The notes under the pieces are model-generated. The model saw nothing but the letters and a program-made list of their open reading frames with translations. It searched no databases and was not told the origin of the DNA. A stretch of 64,000 bases of DNA from Marinimicrobium agarilyticum DSM 16975 (GTDB taxonomy: Bacteria; Pseudomonadota; Gammaproteobacteria; Pseudomonadales; Cellvibrionaceae). Below are positions 16,343 to 26,639 of this stretch, piece by piece. The stretch is from NCBI RefSeq assembly GCF_000423345.1, contig NZ_AUHU01000005.1, positions 62,001-126,000 of the forward strand, read 5' to 3'. Both the position numbers and the translations under genes were made by a program. How positions within the stretch are numbered: the first letter of the stretch is position 1; each line of letters begins with the position of its first letter.

Positions 16343-18106
16343 TTAGGGTGCGCTGACACCGCAATTGGCCAGAGTGGTCCATTGCCCGCCTTGATAGCAG
16401 GTGTTACCACCGTTCATGGTGAGGTCGGCCGTCTGTGCGCCGCCATTGTCATTGAAAACAATATTCAATGACGTCAGGTCCGCGCCGGTATCGAAACAGA
16501 AGTAGCCACCGTTGTTGGTCAGCGCCACGCCAGGCCAGTTGACTGAGCCCAGTGCCCCGCTGGGTGACGGGCTCCAGTAGTACATATGAGGGTTGTTGTA
16601 GCCGTTGGCATTGTCGTAGCAGACGTAGGTGCTGTCAGAAGTGGGTGGTGTCTGGCCTTCACCGACGCGAGCGTTGATATGGATTGCCATTGCGCTCATG
16701 GCGGCAACGCTGACATTCACTTGCCCTTGGTTGTTGACCCAGACGGTTTCACCGGAGCAGGTTCCCGCGCTGAAGTCGCCGTCAATCACATTGCAGTATT
16801 CCCCTTCCGGCAGGGCGGTGTTGAAGGTCTGAGTCAATGCATAGCCCTCGCGGTTAATAACCACAAAGCCTGCGCTGCCTCTGCCGAAAGCGATCTGGTT
16901 GCCGCCATTGTCCCACCAGTTGTTGACGCCGTGCCCGGCAGTGGCGCTGCGGAATGCGACCATGTTGGCAATGGGGCGCCAGCGGTGCTCACACTTCCAG
17001 TCCGAGCCATAGCAGTTCAGGTTACCGTTGTTGTGTACGGGGGCACTGGGTGGGCCCGCGTCGGTGTCGCTGAAGTCGAAACTGGACATGACTTTCGGGT
17101 AACCATAGGGCCAGGCCAGCATAAAGACGTTGGCCAGATCGTAAAGCGAGCCGTCTTTGTAGGTGAGCACGTTGCTGCCGCCGGCCCCGTGCCCGCGCTG
17201 GTTGTCGTGGTTGTCGGTAAACACCACAGCGGACTGATCGTCCAGAAAACCCCAGGCTTCACCGAAGCTCGACAGATAGCTCAATTGGCCGTTTTTGAAC
17301 TGGTTGCCCAACTCAGCGCTGTATTTGAACTCGGTGACATCGCCGCCGTTCAAATACTCGTAGGCGCTGACGGCTTCGCCGCCCAGATCGATGACTTCCT
17401 GAAAAATATAGGGGTTACCGTTCACCTGATTGGTGATGGCGTTGATGTCGGTGGGTGACATATGTTTGGAGGCGTCGATGCGAAAGCCTTTAACGCCGAT
17501 ACTGACCATATCGTTCAGGTAGTTGATCAATTCCTGCCGCACGTAACTCGCGCCGGTATCCAGATCCGGCAGGCCCACGAGGCGGCAGTGGCGAACGCGC
17601 CAGGCGTCATTGGCATAATCACTGCCATTGATGTCGCAGGCGGGGTGGAAGTCGTAGCTGGAAAACCGCGGGTAACTGCTGCCGGCGGAGTAGTTGCTAC
17701 CGTTGGTACCCGTTCCCGCACCAGCGGCCATATGGTTGATGACCGCGTCCACGTAGATGTCCACGCCGGCGGCGTTACAGCGGTTCACCATATCGACAAA
17801 CTCCGCGCGGGTGCCACTGCGGCTGTTGTCGATACTGAAACTGACGGGCTGATAGCGCGTCCACCAGGCACCGCCCTGGATATGTTCCTGCGGGGGTGAG
17901 ACTTGAATGCCGGCGTAGCCTTTGGGGCCGAGGTGCTGTTCGCACTCAGTGGCGATATCACTCCAGCGCCACTCAAACAGGTGGACAAAGGTATCGCCCG
18001 GTGAGGGTTGGGCCATCGCCGGGGCGCCGCTGAGGGCCAGCAGGCCCAGGGCTCCAACCAGGCATTGACGCCATTGGGGGGTTGAGGCGTTGTTGTGGTT
18101 ATGCAT
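16343..18106 (-). CDS. Secreted GH13 alpha-amylase with C-terminal starch-binding module
   Basis: 587 residues. Signal peptide (1-32, AMAQ end), then a GH13 barrel with the four conserved regions: [16 protein letters not shown] (nucleophile Asp), FQEVIDLGG (acid/base Glu) and [10 protein letters not shown] (stabilising Asp). Calcium- and chloride-dependent animal/bacterial-type amylases of this subfamily share the [15 protein letters not shown] start. The last 95 residues ([19 protein letters not shown] and a following Cys-containing strand set) look like a CBM25/26-type starch-binding fold. It hydrolyses starch or glycogen outside the cell. LacI-like operator pairs lie about 170 bp upstream. 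Confidence 0.93.
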   Translation of the reverse strand: MHNHNNASTPQWRQCLVGALGLLALSGAPAMAQPSPGDTFVHLFEWRWSDIATECEQHLGPKGYAGIQVSPPQEHIQGGAWWTRYQPVSFSIDNSRSGTRAEFVDMVNRCNAAGVDIYVDAVINHMAAGAGTGTNGSNYSAGSSYPRFSSYDFHPACDINGSDYANDAWRVRHCRLVGLPDLDTGASYVRQELINYLNDMVSIGVKGFRIDASKHMSPTDINAITNQVNGNPYIFQEVIDLGGEAVSAYEYLNGGDVTEFKYSAELGNQFKNGQLSYLSSFGEAWGFLDDQSAVVFTDNHDNQRGHGAGGSNVLTYKDGSLYDLANVFMLAWPYGYPKVMSSFDFSDTDAGPPSAPVHNNGNLNCYGSDWKCEHRWRPIANMVAFRSATAGHGVNNWWDNGGNQIAFGRGSAGFVVINREGYALTQTFNTALPEGEYCNVIDGDFSAGTCSGETVWVNNQGQVNVSVAAMSAMAIHINARVGEGQTPPTSDSTYVCYDNANGYNNPHMYYWSPSPSGALGSVNWPGVALTNNGGYFCFDTGADLTSLNIVFNDNGGAQTADLTMNGGNTCYQGGQWTTLANCGVSAP

Positions 18107-18276
18107 GTAACCTCCGTTCTCGGATTGTCTGTGAATTTATGTTGTTGTCCGGCCGATGAACTGGCCGTTACTTGCCAGACCGCGCAAGTGGGGAGGTTGG
18201 GAAATACTGCCGTGGCTGTTATTGAATGTGTTTGCCACGGTGGTCATGGGATACCTTCCGGGGCACCCGGCACAAT

Positions 18277-18324
18277 ATGAATACGTATGCAAAAGATCGG
18301 GTCGGCCCGTGCATACGTATTCAT
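18277..18324. promoter_or_regulatory. Paired LacI-type operator candidates between GH13 and the IclR gene
   Basis: ATGAATACGTATGCA (18277-18291) and its exact reverse complement (18310-18324) form a 15-bp inverted repeat with an 18-nt spacer. Each arm is itself a near-palindrome centred on CG (ATACGTAT), the hallmark of LacI/GalR-family operators. The two centres are 32 bp apart, about three helical turns, so two dimers would sit on one face of the DNA. They lie in the 346-bp gap between divergent genes (18107-18452), 171-218 bp before the amylase start. Beyond these repeats and the ribosome site of the IclR gene, I see nothing else in the gap. A hairpin in RNA is the alternative reading. Confidence 0.5.
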
Positions 18325-18452
18325 GGAGGACCGGATCACAGGCACGACGCAAGGGCCTTGACGACTGATGTGGGTCCGGGCGCCATCGCCAATTTCACAT
18401 ATAAAACTTCTGTGGTAATCTGCTGTGACTGATAACGCTAAAAGGAGCAACC

Positions 18453-19256
18453 ATGCCGAAGTCAGCTGTCTCCCCTGAAAAGGCGGACGTGGGTCCGACC
18501 GACGACGCCGAGCGCAAGTATCGCGCGCCCGCGCTGGAAAAAGGCCTCGATATTCTGGAGTTGCTGGCCAAAGAAGGCGTGCCCATGACCACTTCCCAGA
18601 TTGCCTCGCGCCTGGGCCGTTCGGTCAGTGAACTCTTCCGAATGGTGTTAACCCTCGAGTATCGGGGCTACATCGCCCAATCCGACGACGGGGAAGGTTA
18701 TGAGCTGACCAATCACCTGTTTGCTTTGGGCATGGCCCAGGCGCCCACTCGCACGCTCCTGGATGTGGCGTTGCCCGTCATGAAAGAGTTGGCGCAGACG
18801 GTGGGGCAGTCCTGTCATATGGTGGTGCCCTCCGGTGGACAGGTGGTGGTCGTGGCCCGAATTGAGAGCCCGCGGGATTTGGGTTTCGCGGTTCGCCTGG
18901 GCTATCGGCGACGAGTGATCGACGCCGCCTCCGGGTTGCTCCTCTATGGCATGCGTTCCGAGGCCGAAAAGGCCGCATGGTTGCCACAACTGGCGGGACC
19001 GGATGAGAAAAAACGGTTGGATCGGTTTCTGAAAGACTCGGAGGAAGCCGTGGCCCAGGGTTACGTGTGCCGCCCCAGTGATTTTGTGGACGGCGTGACG
19101 GATCTGGTGTGTCCGGTTTTTGGCCGGGAAGGGCCCATTGCCGGGTTGATTGTGCCGTTCATTCAGTGCAAGCCGCTGCCCTGTCCCATGGAGGAGGTGA
19201 TCGAGCGGCTCCGGGCCGCCACGGCAAAAATCGGCAGTCAGCTCGGCGGGATTTAG
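18453..19256 (+). CDS. IclR-family transcriptional regulator
   Basis: 267 residues: N-terminal winged helix (about 24-90, with TTSQIASRLGRSVSELFRM as the helix-turn-helix) and an IclR effector-binding domain (about 95-265). Start ATG 18453 has AAGGAG at 6-nt spacing. IclR proteins bind small acids or aromatic compounds. No catabolic operon adjoins it, so the target is unclear; the divergent amylase gene is one option, but the LacI-like sites there do not look like IclR sites. Its stop overlaps the convergent roxA stop by 4 bp. Confidence 0.9.
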   Translation: MPKSAVSPEKADVGPTDDAERKYRAPALEKGLDILELLAKEGVPMTTSQIASRLGRSVSELFRMVLTLEYRGYIAQSDDGEGYELTNHLFALGMAQAPTRTLLDVALPVMKELAQTVGQSCHMVVPSGGQVVVVARIESPRDLGFAVRLGYRRRVIDAASGLLLYGMRSEAEKAAWLPQLAGPDEKKRLDRFLKDSEEAVAQGYVCRPSDFVDGVTDLVCPVFGREGPIAGLIVPFIQCKPLPCPMEEVIERLRAATAKIGSQLGGI

Positions 19257-20374
19257 CCCCAGAGTTTGCCGTTCTCCACCAACTGGGCCATCAGCCGATG
19301 GTCCTGTTCATCCCGCACGGCAGTCTTGAGTCGCGCCACCGATTGCACAGAGTCTTCACACAAACACTGCGCCAGACTCAAGGAGCAGAGGTACTGCTCA
19401 CCATCCACGTAAAAGCGCGCTTCGCTTGCGTCTGCGGTGTAGGCAAAGCGGCTCGTCGGATGGCGCTCGAGCTGTTCAAAGTCCTGCCATCGCCCGCCTT
19501 CGCCTTCTTCCGGTTCCAGCTCGGGATACTTGGGTAGGGTCATATAGCGGCCGAACCAGTCAGCGAGTGCCGAATCGGTCAGTTGTTCCTGAACCAGTGA
19601 ACGCAGGGTCTCCAGGGTTTGTGGAGGAATTTCCCCCGGGGTCGCTCCGAGGGGCTCTGCCGGGTCCCGGTAGCGCTGGTCGTTGGTCAGTCGGCTGGCA
19701 ATATCCTGGCTCAGTTCGGTAAAAATGTCCGCCACGCTGGGGGCGCGAAAACCGATGGAATAGGTAATGCAATCATCGCCTTGCGCCGTGCCCCAATGAG
19801 CGATGCCGGGTGGGATATAAAGCATATCGCCGGGGCCGAGAACCCACTCTTCTTTCGGGTAAAAGTCCTTCAGAATATTCAATGGCGTCCCTTCAACGCG
19901 CGGGCTTCGGCTGTCGCAGTGTTGGCCGATACGCCACCGTCGTTTGCCCGCCCCTTGAAGCAGAAACACATCGTAGTAATCGAAGTGCGGCCCCACGCTC
20001 CCCTGGTCGGTCGCGTAGCTCACCATAATGTCATCCAGGCGCCAGTCGGGCAGAAAACGGAAGTCGGAGAGCAGCTCCTGAACCTCGGGCACCCACTGGT
20101 CCACTGCCTGAACCAAGAGCGTCCAGTGGCTCTCGGGGAGTTGGCCGAAGGCTTCCTCCTCGAACGGGCCCTGGCGCAGTTCCCAGGGCGTCTTGCCGTG
20201 TTCCAGCACCAGGCGTGACTCGATCTCTTCCTCCAGCGCCAGTCCGGCCAACTCGTCCCCGTCGAGGGGGGATTCGAAATTTGGGAAGGCATCGCGAATC
20301 AACAGCGGCTTTTTTTGCCAGTAGTCGCGCAGGAAGTCTTCGATGGGCAGCTCGCCGAGATGGGTCAGAGGCAT
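19253..20374 (-). CDS. roxA: Ribosomal oxygenase RoxA (YcfD): 50S protein L16 arginine hydroxylase
   Basis: 373 residues with a JmjC/cupin fold. The Fe(II) ligands are visible: HFD in VGPHFDYYDVFLLQ and the distal His in IPPGIAHWGTAQGDD. In E. coli, YcfD hydroxylates an arginine of ribosomal protein L16 using 2-oxoglutarate. The C-terminal domain (dimerisation and winged helix) is full length. It is the last gene of a minus-strand run nudJ-mnmA-hflD-purB-roxA and starts 2 nt after purB, the same neighbourhood as in many gammaproteobacteria. Confidence 0.92.
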   Translation of the reverse strand: MPLTHLGELPIEDFLRDYWQKKPLLIRDAFPNFESPLDGDELAGLALEEEIESRLVLEHGKTPWELRQGPFEEEAFGQLPESHWTLLVQAVDQWVPEVQELLSDFRFLPDWRLDDIMVSYATDQGSVGPHFDYYDVFLLQGAGKRRWRIGQHCDSRSPRVEGTPLNILKDFYPKEEWVLGPGDMLYIPPGIAHWGTAQGDDCITYSIGFRAPSVADIFTELSQDIASRLTNDQRYRDPAEPLGATPGEIPPQTLETLRSLVQEQLTDSALADWFGRYMTLPKYPELEPEEGEGGRWQDFEQLERHPTSRFAYTADASEARFYVDGEQYLCSLSLAQCLCEDSVQSVARLKTAVRDEQDHRLMAQLVENGKLWG

Positions 20375-20376
20375 GA

Positions 20377-21882
<1,506 letters not shown>

Positions 21883-21892
21883 TTACCGTGCC

Positions 21893-22531
21893 TTACGGGA
21901 GGTTTGCTTTGGCTTCCCGAAGCAGCCGGTCGACGGTGGCTGCCATCTTGCGGCGTTTGAATAAAAGCTGCCAGCGGCTACCCCCGATCTGCCGCCACAG
22001 GGTGGCGGAGCGGATGCCGGCGAGCAGCAGGGCCCGAACCTGATTGGCGATGCGGGCCTGCTGGAGGTAGTCGTGGTCCCCGGTGACCTGAATCCGGAAG
22101 CGGAAGGTACTGATGGTTTCCTTGTACAGGTCGGCGAGGTTGCCGACCACATTCTCGTGAGTGGTGGAGAAATGTTCCGCCTGCCGCGCGGCTTGCTTGA
22201 GTCGGGTGCCAAGCACACCCATCATGTCCTTGCGGGCGCTGAGCTTACGCTGCAGGTGCAGAATGCCCAGGCTGTAGCGCAGCGCATCTTTGTGGCGCTG
22301 GTTGCCCGGCTCCAGGGTTTCCTGGAGGATTTCCAGGCCGAAGGTCAGATTGGCCAGCGAGTGCCCGTACACGGAACGGGTATCGGGCGGATCCATGGCG
22401 AACAGGCTCTCTATGGAGCAGCGATAGGCGTCGCTGGGCACATAGCCGGTTTTGGCGATTTGCTCCACCAGGCCCGAGGCCTGGAACAGGCCAGCCAGGG
22501 CAATACAGATGTTGTCGAGCTTGTCGGTCAC
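21893..22531 (-). CDS. hflD: High-frequency lysogenisation protein HflD homologue
   Basis: 212 residues, all helical, with the family pattern (CIALAGLFQASGLVEQIAKTG near the N-terminus). In E. coli HflD is a peripheral membrane protein that binds phage lambda CII and lowers lysogeny; its own cellular role is unsettled. The gene lies between mnmA and purB, the conserved gammaproteobacterial order, 31 bp after mnmA. Confidence 0.93.
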   Translation of the reverse strand: MTDKLDNICIALAGLFQASGLVEQIAKTGYVPSDAYRCSIESLFAMDPPDTRSVYGHSLANLTFGLEILQETLEPGNQRHKDALRYSLGILHLQRKLSARKDMMGVLGTRLKQAARQAEHFSTTHENVVGNLADLYKETISTFRFRIQVTGDHDYLQQARIANQVRALLLAGIRSATLWRQIGGSRWQLLFKRRKMAATVDRLLREAKANLP

Positions 22532-22562
22532 GGGTTTTGGGGGTCCTTATTTCGGTCTGAAG

Positions 22563-23651
22563 TTACACGGCGTGCTCGATAACGGCGCCGCCGAGGCAGA
22601 TGTCCCCATCGTACAGCACCAGGGACTGCCCCGGGGTAATGGCCCGCTGCGGCTCGTCGAACCGCACGCTCAACCGGTCGCCATTGACGGAGACTTCACA
22701 CGCCTGATCCGGTTGCCGGTAGCGGGTTTTCGCCATGCACCGGAAATGCTCGTCCGGCGGCTCGCCGTTGATCCAGTGAACCTGGCTTGCCTCCAGCCCG
22801 TTTTTGTACAGCAGGGGGTGGTTGCCTTGGACCGCGATCAACACGTTTCGCTCCAGATCTTTCTCGGCGACAAACCAGGGGGATTCGTCGGCGCCGGGCA
22901 CGCCCCCGATACCCAGGCCCTGGCGCTGGCCGATGGTGTAGTACATCAGGCCCGAATGCTCACCGATCACCTGACCCTCCGGAGTCTGTATCTCCCCCGG
23001 TTGAGCGGGCAGGTACTGTTGCAGGAAGTCCTTGAACCGACGCTCGCCAATAAAGCAGATGCCGGTGCTGTCTTTCTTGGCGTGGGTGGCCAGGCCGTGT
23101 TCGGCGGCGATGCGCCGAACCTCGGGCTTTTCAATTTCCCCCAACGGAAACAGGCTGCGGGAAAACTCGGCTTCCCCCACCGCGTGCAGGAAGTAGCTCT
23201 GGTCCTTGTTGGGGTCCAGGCCTTTTAACAGATAGGTGCGGCCGTCCCGGTCCTGGCGGCGGACGTAGTGGCCGGTGGCGATCAGCTCTCCGCCGAGCAT
23301 CTCGGCGTATTCCATAAAAACTTTGAACTTGATCTCCCGGTTACACAGGATGTCCGGGTTGGGGGTGCGCCCGGCCTGGTACTCAGCCAGGAAGTGCTCG
23401 AACACGTTGTCCCAGTACTCGGCGGCGAAATTGGCGGTGTGCAGCTTGATGCTCAGCCGCTCGCAGACGCGTTCGGCGTCGGCCAGGTCGGCTTTGGCCG
23501 TACAGTATTCGGTGCCGTCGTCCTCGTCCCAGTTTTTCATAAACAGGCCTTCGACCTGATACCCCTGCTGTTGCAGGAGCAGGGCGGTAACGGAAGAGTC
23601 GACGCCGCCGGACATGCCGACGATGACGCGGGGTTTAGCAGATATGTTCAT
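22563..23651 (-). CDS. mnmA: tRNA-specific 2-thiouridylase MnmA
   Basis: 362 residues. The ATP-pyrophosphatase P-loop [10 protein letters not shown] is at residues 12-21. The two catalytic cysteines lie in [11 protein letters not shown] and [10 protein letters not shown]. It places sulfur on wobble uridine 34 of tRNA-Lys, -Glu and -Gln. Located 11 nt after the nudJ stop and probably co-transcribed. Confidence 0.97.
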   Translation of the reverse strand: MNISAKPRVIVGMSGGVDSSVTALLLQQQGYQVEGLFMKNWDEDDGTEYCTAKADLADAERVCERLSIKLHTANFAAEYWDNVFEHFLAEYQAGRTPNPDILCNREIKFKVFMEYAEMLGGELIATGHYVRRQDRDGRTYLLKGLDPNKDQSYFLHAVGEAEFSRSLFPLGEIEKPEVRRIAAEHGLATHAKKDSTGICFIGERRFKDFLQQYLPAQPGEIQTPEGQVIGEHSGLMYYTIGQRQGLGIGGVPGADESPWFVAEKDLERNVLIAVQGNHPLLYKNGLEASQVHWINGEPPDEHFRCMAKTRYRQPDQACEVSVNGDRLSVRFDEPQRAITPGQSLVLYDGDICLGGAVIEHAV

Positions 23652-23662
23652 GGGGTCTCATT

Positions 23663-24109
23663 CTACTGATGCGGGCGGAACAGCTCCAGCGGATAGCGTT
23701 GGCCACTCAGGTATTCATCCACCGCTTCCAGAACCATCGGGCTGCGCCACTGGTCTTCGCGTGCCAGAAGCTCCTCTCGGCTGAGCCAGCAGGGCTCGAT
23801 GATGCCCTCATCCAGAGCCCGATTGGTTTGTTCCTCCAGCGCCTCTGCGGCGAAGGTGTGGCGCAAGTAGGTCACGCCGTTGGCCGGGGCCGTGTAGAGC
23901 CCTATGCCCAACAGAGCGGTGGGGCGAACCTGCCAGCGGGTCTCTTCCAGGGTTTCGCGTACCGCCGCTTCTATGAGGGTCTCGCCCGGCTCCAGGTGCC
24001 CGGCCGGCTGGTTATAGACCTGCCGCCCGTCCGACTCTTCATACACAAAAAGAAAACGCCCGTCGTGTTCCACCACGGTGGCGACGGTAACGTGGGGTGC
24101 CCAGGTCAT
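23663..24109 (-). CDS. nudJ: NUDIX hydrolase NudJ-like phosphatase
   Basis: 148 residues from ATG 24109, preceded by AAGGA; a longer frame to 24172 has no ribosome site. The Nudix box is GHLEPGETLIEAAVRETLEE followed by TRW, so the usual glycine near the end of the box is Arg here, while the catalytic Glu residues are kept. E. coli NudJ hydrolyses HMP-pyrophosphate and nucleoside di/triphosphates. It is first gene of the mnmA-hflD-purB-roxA run, as in relatives. Confidence 0.85.
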   Translation of the reverse strand: MTWAPHVTVATVVEHDGRFLFVYEESDGRQVYNQPAGHLEPGETLIEAAVRETLEETRWQVRPTALLGIGLYTAPANGVTYLRHTFAAEALEEQTNRALDEGIIEPCWLSREELLAREDQWRSPMVLEAVDEYLSGQRYPLELFRPHQ

Positions 24110-24477
24110 GGGGAATCCTTGTACTGCTTGGATGGAACGGGGCGGATGTTGGGCAGTGCTTTGCCGGCCCAAAATCCGCTTTTAGCGGCACTGAGTTTAC
24201 AGGATCTCGGGCGTCGTGTCCGCCCGTTGGTGGGCGCGGGGCATCTGGCCACAGACCTCTCTGGTGTTTGCGCCACCGCCGAAAGTCTGGCAAGGTTGAA
24301 GGTTACCGGCGTGCGATCCAGTCCCAAGTCAAAAAGTCTTTGCTTTTGGCTCAAGTTTGGGCAGAATTGCGCGCCTTTTGCGTTATATCGCGCCGGTTTG
24401 TCACCAACGTCACAAACCGGTCATGCCCCGGGACTCCCCGGTCCTTGCCAACGTAAGCTATGAGGTAGGTTGCCGCA
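24110..24477. promoter_or_regulatory. Divergent nudJ/speA region with a hairpin upstream of speA
   Basis: This 368-bp gap has no convincing gene. CCGGTTTGT (24393-24401) and ACAAACCGG (24412-24420) form a perfect 9-bp hairpin with a 10-nt loop, 57 bp before the speA start. It could be an operator or an mRNA leader structure. The remainder should hold the divergent promoters; I cannot place them with confidence. Confidence 0.4.
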
Positions 24478-26400
24478 TTGACTCACTCTGATGATTCCCA
24501 AGCCTGGTCCGCTCGCCATTCCGCCGAACTGTACGGCATTGAAGAGTGGGGAGGTGGTTACTTTGGGGTTTCCCCCGAGGGGGAAGTGGTGGTTCGCTCC
24601 CCCAGTAACGGCCAGGCCGGAGCCACGGTGTCGCTCATGGACATCGCTCAGGGCCTGCACCAGCGCGGCCTGGAGATGCCCATCCTGCTGCGCCTGGAAA
24701 ACCTGGTCGACAGCCGCCTGAGCATTCTCAACGAATCCTTTGCCCAGGCGATCGAAAGCACGGGCTACCAGGGCGTTTACCGCGGCGCCTTCCCGATCAA
24801 GGTCAACCAGCAGAGCCACATCGTGGCGGAAATCGCCCGCTTTGGTGAACGCTACAACCACGGCTTTGAAGCGGGCAGTAAAGCCGAGTTGATGATTGCG
24901 CTGTCGACCCTGCAGAACCGGGAAAGTCTGATCATCTGCAACGGCTACAAAGACGCGGAGTTCATCGACCTCGGCCTGCAGGCCCGCAAGCTCGGCTTCA
25001 AATGCTTCTTCGTACTGGAAACCCCGGCTGAAGTGCCGCTCATCATCGAGCGCAGCAAAGCCCTGGGGGTGGACCCGCTGATCGGCGCGCGCCTGAAGCT
25101 CTCCACCAAAGTGGAAGGGCACTGGAGCGAAGACAGCGGCGACCGCAGCCTCTTCGGTTTGACGGCCATTCAACTGGTCGACGTGGTCGACAGCCTGCGC
25201 GAAGCCGGTTTGCTGCACTGCTTTCAGTTGCTGCACTTCCACCTCGGTTCCCAGATCCCCAACATCCGCAGCATCCGCGCCGGGGTGTTTGAAGCCTGCC
25301 GCTACTACATCGACCTGGTGGCCGAAGGCGCGCCCCTGGGCTACATGGACCTCGGCGGCGGCCTCGCCATCGACTATGACGGCACCAGCAGCACCAGCGG
25401 CCACAGCCGCAACTACTCCGTGCAGGAATACTGCATCGACGTTGTAGAGGCCATTCAACAGGCCCTGGACCCGCACGAAGTGGCGCACCCCGTCATCGTG
25501 ACCGAATCCGGCCGAGCCACCGTCGCGCACACCTCAGTGCTGCTGTTCAACGTCCTCGACGTCGGCCACTTCGACCCGTCCCCCTTGCCCGACGACCTGC
25601 CGGAAAACAGCCACGCGCAACTGTCCAACCTGTGGCACGCCATCAAAGTGATTGCGGTCAACAACCTGCAAGAAAGCTACAACGACGTCACCTACTACCG
25701 CGACCAGATCCGGGACATGTTCCACCGCGGCGAAATCAGCCTGCGCGAACGCGCCTTCGGCGAAAACCTCTACCTGGCCGGCCTCCAGAAAATCGCCGCA
25801 CTGCTGCCCGAACTCAAACGCATCCCGGCCGAACTGGAAACCCTGCCGCAACAACTGGCCGACATCTACTACGGCAACTTCAGCGTCTTCCAGTCCCTGC
25901 CGGACTCCTGGGCCATCGACCAGGTCTTCCCCGTGATGCCCATCCACCGGCTCAACGAAAAACCCAACAGACAGGCCATCATCGCCGACCTCACCTGCGA
26001 CTGCGACGGCAAACTCGACCGCTTCGCCGGCCCCCACGGCAACACCGAAACCCTGTCCGTCCACCCGGTGAAAGACACAGAAGAATACTACCTCGGCGTC
26101 TTCCTCGTCGGCGCCTACCAGGAAACCCTGGGCGACCTGCACAACCTGTTCGGCGACACCAACGTCGCCAGCGTGCGCATCAACAACGAAGGCGGCATGG
26201 AATTCGTCCACGAACTCCACGGCGACAGCATCGCCGACGTACTCAGCTACGTGGAATACGACCCACAAGCCATGTTCAAACAATTCCGCGCAACGGCCGA
26301 ACAAGCCGTGCGCGACGGCCGGATCAACGTCTCCGACCGCCAGGAAATGTTGGCCGCATTCACCGACAGTTTGCGTGGGTACACGTATTTCGAGCGTTGA
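24478..26400 (+). CDS. speA: Biosynthetic arginine decarboxylase
   Basis: 640 residues, PLP-dependent fold-III enzyme converting arginine to agmatine. The PLP lysine lies in AFPIKVNQQSH, and the glycine-rich phosphate site is YMDLGGGLAIDYDG. The start is a TTG with GAGGT 11 nt upstream; all closer upstream ATG/TTG frames hit stops, so the TTG is the best choice. It opens the polyamine cluster and has a strong preference for C-ending codons in its second half, like the next gene. Confidence 0.96.
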   Translation: MTHSDDSQAWSARHSAELYGIEEWGGGYFGVSPEGEVVVRSPSNGQAGATVSLMDIAQGLHQRGLEMPILLRLENLVDSRLSILNESFAQAIESTGYQGVYRGAFPIKVNQQSHIVAEIARFGERYNHGFEAGSKAELMIALSTLQNRESLIICNGYKDAEFIDLGLQARKLGFKCFFVLETPAEVPLIIERSKALGVDPLIGARLKLSTKVEGHWSEDSGDRSLFGLTAIQLVDVVDSLREAGLLHCFQLLHFHLGSQIPNIRSIRAGVFEACRYYIDLVAEGAPLGYMDLGGGLAIDYDGTSSTSGHSRNYSVQEYCIDVVEAIQQALDPHEVAHPVIVTESGRATVAHTSVLLFNVLDVGHFDPSPLPDDLPENSHAQLSNLWHAIKVIAVNNLQESYNDVTYYRDQIRDMFHRGEISLRERAFGENLYLAGLQKIAALLPELKRIPAELETLPQQLADIYYGNFSVFQSLPDSWAIDQVFPVMPIHRLNEKPNRQAIIADLTCDCDGKLDRFAGPHGNTETLSVHPVKDTEEYYLGVFLVGAYQETLGDLHNLFGDTNVASVRINNEGGMEFVHELHGDSIADVLSYVEYDPQAMFKQFRATAEQAVRDGRINVSDRQEMLAAFTDSLRGYTYFER

Positions 26401-26486
26401 TTAGCGTTTTTTGTTGGGTGCGGTCGATCCGACACGTCGGACCGACAGCACCCCACGCATGAATCGAATCAAAAATGTGGCACGGA

Positions 26487-26598
26487 GGTCATGAGGTCAG
26501 AATACCTATGCAAGACTCTCTGAGGCATGGATGCCGATGAGAAGCCCCCACGGATGGGTTTACGGCGGGTCTTGCATAGGTATTCTGACCTCATGACC
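26487..26598. repeat. 112-bp palindromic element with two GGA-loop hairpins
   Basis: A perfect 30-bp inverted repeat (26487-26516 with 26569-26598) encloses 52 nt. Inside are two small hairpins in tandem: GGCATGGATGCC (26524-26535) and CCCACGGATGGG (26547-26558), each with a 4-bp stem and a GGA-bearing tetraloop. Both match the CANGGANG pattern seen in CsrA/RsmA sites, with GGA cores 23 nt apart. It sits between speA and carboxynorspermidine synthase, 86 bp after speA. No target-site duplication is seen. A MITE-like or REP-like mobile repeat is one reading; an RNA regulatory element or terminator is another. Confidence 0.8.
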
Positions 26599-26639
26599 GT
26601 TCTCAATGAATGGCACCGTATTTATAGGAGCTAAAAGGT

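Noticed and set aside
26487-26598. Palindromic element considered as an insertion sequence or tRNA-like gene
   Set aside because: No transposase, no target-site duplication and no tRNA consensus loops; kept as a repeat instead.
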